A DNA stretch of 50,308 bases, taken from Methanobacteriota archaeon (GTDB taxonomy: Archaea > Thermoplasmatota > Thermoplasmata > Thermoplasmatales > Aciduliprofundaceae). The stretch spans positions 1-50,308 of the forward strand of contig JAADDK010000024.1 of the NCBI GenBank assembly GCA_013154005.1, given 5' to 3'. Below the pieces are notes generated by a model. It saw only the letters and a program-made list of their open reading frames with translations. It was not told where the DNA came from and made no database searches. Positions 44,091 to 50,308 of the stretch are shown piece after piece; positions within the stretch are counted from its first letter, which is position 1, and every line of letters begins with the position of its first letter. The position numbers and the translations under genes are program-made.

Positions 44091-44564
44091 CTATTCCTCA
44101 GGGATGGTGATTTCGTTATTCTTTATAAGCTTTTGCACTTCTCGCGGATCCTTGCCTTCCACTGTCACACCCATGGATACGCATGTCCCGAGCACTTCCA
44201 GGGCAGTGCCACGAAGATCGTATGAGAGGGTATTATCGTGTTTCATTCTTGCTATTTTCACCACCTGATCAATGGTTAAATCTCCAACTATGTCTCCTCT
44301 CTTGCTTCCGCCTTTCTCCACACCAAGCTCTTTCTTTATAAGTGCGGTGGTGGGCGGAGTTCCCACAGTTACTGAGACCTCTTTTGTCTTCGGATCAACC
44401 TCTACTCTAACAGGCACTTGCATACCTGCATACGCTTTCGTCTTTTCGTTTATGAGCTTCACAACCTGAGCCACATTTATGCCCAGCGGACCCAGTGCGG
44501 GGCCGAGGGGCGGTCCGGGGGTTGCTTTTCCTCCTTCTACCAGTACTTCAACTACTTGACCCAT
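44091..44564 (-). CDS. rpl11: Ribosomal protein L11
   Basis: 157 residues. It has the N-terminal [20 protein letters not shown] block and the C-terminal rRNA-binding domain around [22 protein letters not shown]. Part of the GTPase-associated centre. The ATG at 44564 is chosen since GAGGTGAT lies 4 nt upstream; a GTG at 44573 is inside that site. It overlaps the spt5 gene by 17 bases. Confidence 0.96.
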   Translation of the reverse strand: MGQVVEVLVEGGKATPGPPLGPALGPLGINVAQVVKLINEKTKAYAGMQVPVRVEVDPKTKEVSVTVGTPPTTALIKKELGVEKGGSKRGDIVGDLTIDQVVKIARMKHDNTLSYDLRGTALEVLGTCVSMGVTVEGKDPREVQKLIKNNEITIPEE

Positions 44565-45393
44565 CTTTATCACCTCTTTCTATCAATCTTACTGCTTCTG
44601 CTTTCACCGTTATTGGTATCGGCACCATTGCCTCAAACAGTTCTACAGTTATTTCATTCTTAGATTCGTCTATATCCATAACTCTAGCATGCTCTCCTTT
44701 AAATGGACCTTCAACAAGTTCCACAATATCGCCCTTGGAGATGGTGGATACTGTGGGTGTTGGAGTGAGATATCCTTTAACGTCGTCTATATTCATCTCT
44801 CCCTTGACCACGCCCTTTGCTCCCCGAATTCCCTTGATTACAGACAGCACCACATCGGGACGTGAGGTTTCTACTAATACGTAACCCCTGAGATTGTAAG
44901 GCGCCATTACAGCGAATATGTCTTTCCATCCTTTCATTTTTGCTTTCAGTCCAAGTTCCCTTGCAACTTTGATTTCCTGCCCAATCTGTGTCTTTATTGC
45001 CACAATAGCACTGTCCACATCTATTTTCACGGTTTTTTCCCACCCTACATCGGTTTCCACGATAATTTTGAACTGACCAGAATCGCCTATTTCCGCGGCT
45101 TTCGGAGGATATATTTCAAAGAAAATCTCCTTGAGTTTGCCTTTGGATACGTCAACAGAATATTGTATTGGTTTTGCCTCATTTGGGGAGATAAGTATGC
45201 TCTCTCCCTCCTTGGTGAGTCCGGTGATATCCATTTTCCATTCTAATTCGCCATCTTTTACCGTAAACTCTGGTACGATTTCTATTTTTGCACTTTCTTT
45301 CTTATTCCCCTTGTTTTTCAGTATCAGAATGAATTCTGCTGGACGCCCAGCTGGAATGCGAAAATTTTCGTTGTTTATACTGACATCTAACAT
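44548..45393 (-). CDS. spt5: Spt5/NusG elongation factor with N-terminal Ig-like extension
   Basis: 281 residues, nearly twice the roughly 150 of a standard archaeal Spt5. The C-terminal half is ordinary: an NGN domain (about 128-210, containing [21 protein letters not shown]) and a KOW domain (about 218-272, [18 protein letters not shown]). It binds RNA polymerase with Spt4 and promotes processivity. The first ~127 residues are extra: strands such as [14 protein letters not shown] and [12 protein letters not shown] resemble a CARDB/Ig-like beta sandwich. The ATG at 45393 has GAGGG 8 nt upstream, overlapping the secE stop, so the extension belongs to the gene and is not a start error. Confidence 0.93.
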   Translation of the reverse strand: MLDVSINNENFRIPAGRPAEFILILKNKGNKKESAKIEIVPEFTVKDGELEWKMDITGLTKEGESILISPNEAKPIQYSVDVSKGKLKEIFFEIYPPKAAEIGDSGQFKIIVETDVGWEKTVKIDVDSAIVAIKTQIGQEIKVARELGLKAKMKGWKDIFAVMAPYNLRGYVLVETSRPDVVLSVIKGIRGAKGVVKGEMNIDDVKGYLTPTPTVSTISKGDIVELVEGPFKGEHARVMDIDESKNEITVELFEAMVPIPITVKAEAVRLIERGDKDGSSS

Positions 45394-45403
45394 TTTCAAT
45401 CCC

Positions 45404-45628
45404 TCATTTTGGAATCTTCAGATACACCTGTAAAAGTAGGTATATTAAAAATCCTATGCCTCCAATGGCTATAATCCCCAGACCGGTGATGGTCACAACC
45501 TTTGCATACTCCTCTCGAGTGGGTTTCCGAGACATTTTTAGTATTCTTGAATACTTGCCTTTGCCTATTCGCGAGAATTTCTGTTCGATTTTTCTTTGTA
45601 TTTCTGCACTTTTGTCAACTATCCCCAT
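45404..45628 (-). CDS. secE: Preprotein translocase SecE (Sec61 gamma)
   Basis: 74 residues. An amphipathic helix with KMSRKPTREEYAKV precedes one C-terminal membrane helix (about 46-70), the archaeal/eukaryotic Sec61-gamma plan. It clamps the SecY channel. GGTGAC lies 6 nt before the ATG. It sits between ftsZ and spt5, the usual archaeal context of secE-spt5. Confidence 0.94.
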   Translation of the reverse strand: MGIVDKSAEIQRKIEQKFSRIGKGKYSRILKMSRKPTREEYAKVVTITGLGIIAIGGIGFLIYLLLQVYLKIPK

Positions 45629-45640
45629 CTGCGGTCACCT

Positions 45641-46729
45641 TTATTTTATTACGTCAATTTCCTTGGAACTAACCGTTTCGCGCCCATGGATGTACGGGGA
45701 TTTCACACCGGTAATTACCACCATTACCCGAATTGTATTGCCCAGTGTGGGGTCCACACTGGCGCCCCAGATTATTCTGGCACCTTCACTAATCTTTGAT
45801 TGCACATACTCTGCAACGCTCTCCGCTTCTTTTACGGTCATATTCTCTCCGCCCACAACGTCCACCAAAGCACCCGTAGCATCGCTTATATCCGCTTCTA
45901 TCAGCGGTGAATTAAGTGCTTCTTTTATTGCGTCTTCGGCCCTGTTCTCTGAATCACTCTCTCCCATTCCTATCATGGCCACGCCGCCACCTTTCATTAT
46001 AGTCTTCAGATCGTTAAAGTCCAGGTTTACAAGTCCGGGCTTGGTAATCATCTCTGCAATTCCCTTAATGGCACGCATAAGCAACTCGTCTGCCACCTTA
46101 AATGCTACATTTAGCGGTAGCCTGGGTACCAGATCCAGAAGCCTATCATTTGGAATGGTAATAACAGTATCCACGGTCTCTTTTATTTTGTCAAGTCCCC
46201 ACATAGCGTTCTCCCAGCGCATTATACCCTCAGCCTTGAATGGAAGTGTACATACGGCTATTGTGAGAGCACCCAGCTCTTTTGCAATCTGAGCAACTAC
46301 AGGTGCGCTTCCCGTGCCTGTGCCGCCACCCAGACCGCAGGTTATAAACACAATGTCGGCACCCTGGAGTACCTCTCGAATCCGGTCTTCCACCTCTCTG
46401 GCCGCTTCTTCTCCCACCTGTGGCAGTGCACCAGCACCCAGCCCGCGGGTTATGCGCTTACCCAGAAGAATCTTACGATTAGCATGAGTAATTAGAAGAT
46501 GCTGTGCATCAGTGTTTGCCGCGATAAGCTCCACATCCTTGATGCCCTCTTCCATCATTCTTGATATCGTGTTGCTACCAGCTCCTCCGCATCCCACCAC
46601 TTTTATGTTTGTTTTCAATTTTTTAAGCAGTTCTATCAGTTCATCATCATCCTGGGATGAAACCATCCTCTCCTCATGGGCTTCAGGGACACTCGCATTT
46701 GCCAGGACTTCTTTCACCAACGATTTCAT
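45641..46729 (-). CDS. ftsZ: Cell division GTPase FtsZ
   Basis: 362 residues. The tubulin signature GGGTGTGS is at 134-141, and the T7 loop NLDFND with catalytic D237 and D240 follows. The N-terminal 40 residues and the short C-terminal tail (about 20 residues) resemble archaeal FtsZ1-type proteins. It forms the division ring. GAGGTGAT lies 4 nt before the ATG. First gene of the operon running through secE, spt5 and the ribosomal stalk genes to the 49-residue protein. Confidence 0.96.
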   Translation of the reverse strand: MKSLVKEVLANASVPEAHEERMVSSQDDDELIELLKKLKTNIKVVGCGGAGSNTISRMMEEGIKDVELIAANTDAQHLLITHANRKILLGKRITRGLGAGALPQVGEEAAREVEDRIREVLQGADIVFITCGLGGGTGTGSAPVVAQIAKELGALTIAVCTLPFKAEGIMRWENAMWGLDKIKETVDTVITIPNDRLLDLVPRLPLNVAFKVADELLMRAIKGIAEMITKPGLVNLDFNDLKTIMKGGGVAMIGMGESDSENRAEDAIKEALNSPLIEADISDATGALVDVVGGENMTVKEAESVAEYVQSKISEGARIIWGASVDPTLGNTIRVMVVITGVKSPYIHGRETVSSKEIDVIK

Positions 46730-46763
46730 AAAATCACCTCAATCGTGAGGATTAAAACGATAC

Positions 46764-46774
46764 AAAATATAAAG
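46764..46774 (-). promoter_or_regulatory. TATA box of the ftsZ-ribosomal operon
   Basis: CTTTATATTTT on the minus strand is about 40 nt before the ftsZ ATG, predicting a start near 46743 and a leader of about 14 nt with the ribosome binding site. It is the only clear promoter seen ahead of the whole series. The rest of the 219-base gap up to 46948 holds no gene I can see; a second AT-rich element AAATATAAATATT (around 46915-46928) serves the plus-strand gene. Confidence 0.6.
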
Positions 46775-46948
46775 GTTTTGCCTCTGGAGCTAAATTATAT
46801 GGTTGAAAATTCATTGCTGTGAAAATAGAAGATCCCTGTGCCAAAAATAACAATCTGTAAAATATTCAAATACTCTGGCTGGCTTGCCATGCTGCCCGAA
46901 ATGGTATTAACTAAAAATATAAATATTAAAAAGACGTATTATTGATGC

Positions 46949-48208
46949 ATGTGTTCACGGGTGCTTTATGGGGGCGTGGCGGTTGCGCTCGTTATTCTTT
47001 TACTGTTCACTTTTGGAGGCGATTCACAATCAGTTTATGCGAGTAAGCCAACCATTTTCAAAGAATGGAAGAACGCGGAATTAGATGATATGGAACAGCT
47101 CGGCGATGCTCTTTATGTGAGTATGTGGGACGATGGTGAGAAGGTGATAAAGATAGATCTTCACACGTTCTCGTGGAAAACTATTTCCTTTATCAAAAGC
47201 GTTTCCTCAGTCACCGCGGTATCTTTCTTGAAATGCAACAATAGCATATACTACCTTGTGGATCCCACCAGAGGCGTACCAGCCATTTACAAAATTGAGC
47301 AAAATGACAGCGTTGTAAGGGAAAATATTTACTATCCTCCCGGTGCTTATGTAACAAGCGAGTGGAGCACAAATCCCGGAGTGGTGTTTTTAAGGGCAGT
47401 ACATTACGTTCACGGTAATTTAACCGCGTGGTTTGGCGCTTATGACCTGCAAACCCACAAAGAGAGGTCTTTTAATTTGACAAATCCGCACATCTGGATG
47501 TTCCGGTACGGAGATGAGGATAATGTATATTTTGTGAACTTGATTAACCGCCCCAAAGGGGGGTATAAAATAATATACAAAATGGTTGCATACGATTACA
47601 ATGGAACTGTTCGATGGACATTCACGACCGAGCCGATCCTTCTTCTGGTGGGCAGTGATGGAAATTACGTGTATGCCATGTCAATGAATTATTCATTGCT
47701 GGCAATAAACAAGTACACGGGAAAGATTGCGTGGGCATTTTCTAAAAATATAGAAGACACAAATATGATAGCCATGTCTTCGGATGCACTTTATGTTGTT
47801 GGGTCGGGGAACCGGCCGATGTGGAAGATATCCAAAAATGATGGTAAGGTTATGTGGAAACAAAACATCACCGCGGACACTCGCATCATAAAATTTGGAG
47901 ATTATGTGGTCGCTTATAGCCATTCGGAGGTTTATTTCATCAATGATGCCACCGGAGAAATTGAGTGGAAAATCACACGCAAAGATTTGGGCAAGGCTAT
48001 GAGGGACTGGGAAATTACGCGTGTCACTATGAGTGGCAATACACTATGCGTTTACATGGGCAAACGTGCATCCGTGAATGAGTACCTGAATGATACTCTC
48101 TTTGTACTGGGGTGGCTCAACGAGCGAGGCGTTGCGATGGTGGTGTATTCTTCGCTTTTGGTGATGACCGTGGTAGGCGGGGTGGCGTGGAGAAAAGAGG
48201 GGGATTGA
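46949..48208 (+). CDS. Membrane-anchored beta-propeller-like surface protein
   Basis: 419 residues. An N-terminal signal/anchor (about 5-22) precedes a long beta-rich domain with PQQ-like blades (GKIAWAFSKN, GKVMWKQNI, GEIEWKITRK), and one C-terminal membrane helix (about 395-412) ends RKEGD. It is the first of three tandem genes with the same plan and is probably leaderless after the TATA element around 46915-46928. Ligand unknown. Confidence 0.75.
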   Translation: MCSRVLYGGVAVALVILLLFTFGGDSQSVYASKPTIFKEWKNAELDDMEQLGDALYVSMWDDGEKVIKIDLHTFSWKTISFIKSVSSVTAVSFLKCNNSIYYLVDPTRGVPAIYKIEQNDSVVRENIYYPPGAYVTSEWSTNPGVVFLRAVHYVHGNLTAWFGAYDLQTHKERSFNLTNPHIWMFRYGDEDNVYFVNLINRPKGGYKIIYKMVAYDYNGTVRWTFTTEPILLLVGSDGNYVYAMSMNYSLLAINKYTGKIAWAFSKNIEDTNMIAMSSDALYVVGSGNRPMWKISKNDGKVMWKQNITADTRIIKFGDYVVAYSHSEVYFINDATGEIEWKITRKDLGKAMRDWEITRVTMSGNTLCVYMGKRASVNEYLNDTLFVLGWLNERGVAMVVYSSLLVMTVVGGVAWRKEGD

Positions 48209-48238
48209 AACAAACTTGATAGCGGAGGGTAATGAAAA

Positions 48239-49546
48239 ATGTCCAGAAGAATCAGTAAAATATTGGGCGTAATAACGGCTTTAAGCATTCTTATACTCCT
48301 AATGCTCTCCACCCCAAATTCATTTGCGGCGGGAGCGTGTGGCGGGTGGAGTCAGGCATTCCACGATTCCCGGCATACTGGAAAAAGTGATTACGTGGCG
48401 TATTATGATAGCCCATCAATTCTGTGGAAGGAAAAAGTTGGGGGGTATGGCGGGGGCGATGTGCTGCAATATGGAGAGTATCTTATTGTCTCCGCCTCCA
48501 ATGAGCTTAAAGTTATGGATTATCATAATAGAAAAATCATGTGGCACAGAGAATTTGAAAGCATTAAATCTGTGGGCATATACAACGGCACCATATACGT
48601 GCTGGACAATGGGTCTCTTTCAGCAGTGAATATGAATGGTAAATCAATATGGAAAATTTCACACGTTTATTATGATTCATTGCAGGTGAACTCAAACGGG
48701 CTGTTGCTTTTGAATAATAATTTCAAAGGCGATGAGTTGTGCCTTATTTCTCGCGAGGGTAAAATAATAAAAAAATTTAATTATGAGCTTCTGGGCGTTC
48801 CTGCATTTTATAAAGAGGATATTTATCTGCTCGCCAAGGACGAATCTAATGCCTCTCTCTATGCAATCAACATGAGCGGTGATGCAGAGCGGATTTTTCC
48901 ACTTTCAGAATGTAATATCCATGGAGAGATTGGCATAGGTGATGATGGCACAGTATATGCTCTTGTAATACCCAATTCCATCAACGCCACAGCCCGCCTG
49001 TACGCGATAGATGATCATGGCAAATTAAGATGGAAAGCAGATGTGGGCAATACAGATGGATTGGTAAAATATAATGGAAATCATCTATTCATCGGCCAGA
49101 CCCACAGTCTTTACGTAACATTCAACAATGCTGCCAACAATAAATTAACAATTGCAAAAATAGTATCTGGAGAAAATGGTGGAAAGTTACAGTGGAAGAA
49201 GAGTTTTAAACTCTATAAATATTATCAGGCATCTACAGATGCAGATGGCAACTTTTACGTAACCTCAGGTAAAAATATGTTTTTCATCAACCATACAGGC
49301 GTGTTAAAGTGGAATTTAAGCGTAAGTGATTGCTCGTACCCGCACGAGAGTTATGACATACACAACGTTTTTGTAATCGCCCCGGACAACGTGATTTATA
49401 TCCTGCTGCCCACCGGGTACCTTTGCGCGATAGGTGAAGAACCCGTAAGCGATTATTTTCCTCTGTTACTTCTCATTTCAATATTTACTATTGTCTCAGC
49501 GGGGGCAATCATATGGCGTGTTAGAAAAAGGGAGGGCGCAAGATGA
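48239..49546 (+). CDS. PQQ-like beta-propeller surface protein
   Basis: 435 residues. A signal peptide (about 8-30) precedes GWSQAFHDSRHTGKS, the classic first strand of PQQ-like propellers (W-x-x-x-x-D-x-x-x-T-G). Blades ending in W-K/R motifs follow (NRKIMWHRE, GKLRWKAD, GGKLQWKK, GVLKWNLS). A C-terminal membrane helix (about 410-428) and a basic tail close the protein. GGAGGG lies about 9 nt before the ATG, and its stop overlaps the next gene (ATGA). Probably binds proteins or ligands at the surface; no dehydrogenase cofactor residues are evident. Confidence 0.82.
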   Translation: MSRRISKILGVITALSILILLMLSTPNSFAAGACGGWSQAFHDSRHTGKSDYVAYYDSPSILWKEKVGGYGGGDVLQYGEYLIVSASNELKVMDYHNRKIMWHREFESIKSVGIYNGTIYVLDNGSLSAVNMNGKSIWKISHVYYDSLQVNSNGLLLLNNNFKGDELCLISREGKIIKKFNYELLGVPAFYKEDIYLLAKDESNASLYAINMSGDAERIFPLSECNIHGEIGIGDDGTVYALVIPNSINATARLYAIDDHGKLRWKADVGNTDGLVKYNGNHLFIGQTHSLYVTFNNAANNKLTIAKIVSGENGGKLQWKKSFKLYKYYQASTDADGNFYVTSGKNMFFINHTGVLKWNLSVSDCSYPHESYDIHNVFVIAPDNVIYILLPTGYLCAIGEEPVSDYFPLLLLISIFTIVSAGAIIWRVRKREGAR

Positions 49547-50308
49547 AATTGCTTACAGCGCTAATAATGCTTCTCATGATGGCTCTTTATTTTTCGCCGT
49601 TTTCTCACGCACAGGTAATGGAGCAGGGGTGGGGACAGTACGGCCACGATGCCCGGCACACATGGCGAACCGTGCATAAAATTAATATAACCAAACCTGC
49701 AGTACTCAGTAAAATCAGCGCTGATGGAAGGGGCATGTTGCTTTATGAAAATTATCTGGTGGTGTATCATCTTTACAATGTTACGGTTTTAGATGCAGAA
49801 ACCCTTACCAAATTTGCAGGGTTCAGCGTGGGTGATTACATAAACGCTATTGGCGTTTACGATGGAGCCGTGTATGTGAGCGGTGATAAGGGCTTATATG
49901 CATACACTCTAAATGGTAAATTGATATGGAAAGTGGCCAATGTTTCAGGAAAGGTTATTCAAATCTCTGAAGATGGAATTTTCCTCACCAATTTTGTCAA
50001 GGTGTTTCGCATCACATTTTCGGGAGAGCTCAAAAACACGTGGTTGATTGGCAACATTTCTGCCCCGCCAGCGATATCTGGCGATATGCTGTATATACCC
50101 ACGTGGAGATTGCATAATGGCAATAAACTAAACACGAGTCTTTATGTTATCAATTTAACCGAAAACACCACGCGGGTGATTTCCATTTTTGGCAGTTTTG
50201 AGATCATAGAGAACGTGGCGGTGGATAATGATGGCACTGTTTACTTATACACTGAGCTTTCAAATCGCTCGACAGGTGCGGGCGGGATAAAAATATATGC
50301 CCTTGATA
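49543..50308 (+). CDS. PQQ-like beta-propeller surface protein, 3' end outside the window
   Basis: At least 255 residues; the frame stays open to the window end, so it is partial at the 3' side. A signal peptide (about 1-23, ending SHA-Q) precedes GWGQYGHDARHTWR, a clear paralogue of the first blade of the preceding protein, and repeated blades such as GKLIWKVANVSG. GGGAGG lies 7 nt before the ATG, and its ATGA overlaps the previous stop, so the two are translationally coupled. Expected to continue to a C-terminal membrane helix as in its neighbours. Confidence 0.82.
   Translation, partial: MKLLTALIMLLMMALYFSPFSHAQVMEQGWGQYGHDARHTWRTVHKINITKPAVLSKISADGRGMLLYENYLVVYHLYNVTVLDAETLTKFAGFSVGDYINAIGVYDGAVYVSGDKGLYAYTLNGKLIWKVANVSGKVIQISEDGIFLTNFVKVFRITFSGELKNTWLIGNISAPPAISGDMLYIPTWRLHNGNKLNTSLYVINLTENTTRVISIFGSFEIIENVAVDNDGTVYLYTELSNRSTGAGGIKIYALD

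Noticed and set aside
46730-46948. A small RNA or gene in the 219-base gap before the propeller array
   Set aside because: AT-rich sequence with two TATA elements, but no convincing stem, box motif or frame with a ribosome binding site.
1-50308. CRISPR arrays, insertion sequences, integrase, tRNA and rRNA genes
   Set aside because: Searched by eye on both strands; no regularly spaced repeats, transposase-like frames or cloverleaf-forming segments were seen.

Overview
This window is archaeal chromosome. It carries archaeal-type ribosomal proteins (L37e, P0/L10, P1/L12, and an L11-L1-L10-L12 string), Spt5/NusG, Sec61-gamma-type SecE, LSm, aIF5B, PAN, HerA, Mre11-Rad50 and DUF357. Many genes have an archaeal TATA box about 25 nt upstream of an apparently leaderless ATG, while genes inside operons use GGAGGTGA-type ribosome binding sites. 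FtsZ plus this gene set points to a euryarchaeote. I lean towards Thermoplasmatota/Aciduliprofundum-like lineages, but that rank is a judgement and was not computed. Almost everything looks like core chromosome. I see no transposase, integrase, CRISPR array, tRNA or rRNA.

Layout. 1-8009: an MFS-like transporter (-), a zinc-ribbon PAPS-reductase-like protein, aIF5B, a secreted beta-helix protein and an AzgA-type purine permease (+). 8021-8457 (-) is the RNase P RNA gene, which explains what otherwise looks like a 500-base gene desert. 8509-9908 (-) encodes two coiled-coil proteins. 10075-11946 (+) has a winged-helix ATPase, a small structured element with an L7Ae-type K-loop signature, and deoC. 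11936-19797 (-) has a full-length 1684-residue Lhr helicase and pyruvate phosphate dikinase. 19931-23414 (+) has LSm, L37e, purF (with a disturbed start) and an uncharacterised gene pair. 23390-34749 (-) has two membrane-anchored propeller proteins, DUF357, a secreted cysteine hydrolase, HerA, PAN, a split cation channel/RCK pair and two TPR proteins. 34838-41895 (+) has mre11-rad50, two membrane proteins, a large TPR protein and a PUA protein. 41892-46729 (-) is the ftsZ-secE-spt5-L11-L1-L10-L12 operon, ending in an unlisted 49-residue membrane protein. 46949-50308 (+) has three more propeller proteins, the last cut by the window edge.

How the genes work together. The minus-strand operon 46729-41892 links cell division, protein export, transcription elongation and the ribosomal stalk, with a hairpin just ahead of L1 that suits autogenous control. 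Mre11, Rad50 and HerA are the archaeal double-strand-break end-resection set; no NurA was recognised. PAN supplies the proteasome ATPase and sits directly upstream of herA. Five proteins built as anchor/signal plus beta-propeller plus C-terminal membrane segment suggest a lineage-specific cell-surface family.

Most worth a second look: the channel with a CNG-like, non-canonical filter (TLGHYPP) and its RCK2 in a separate overlapping gene; the Ig-like domain fused to Spt5; the structured RNA candidate at 11181-11234; the purF start frameshift; the PAN C-terminus MFA in place of HbYX; and the Mrr-like/TPR genes around mre11-rad50. I found no clear self-contained undescribed system such as a defence island.
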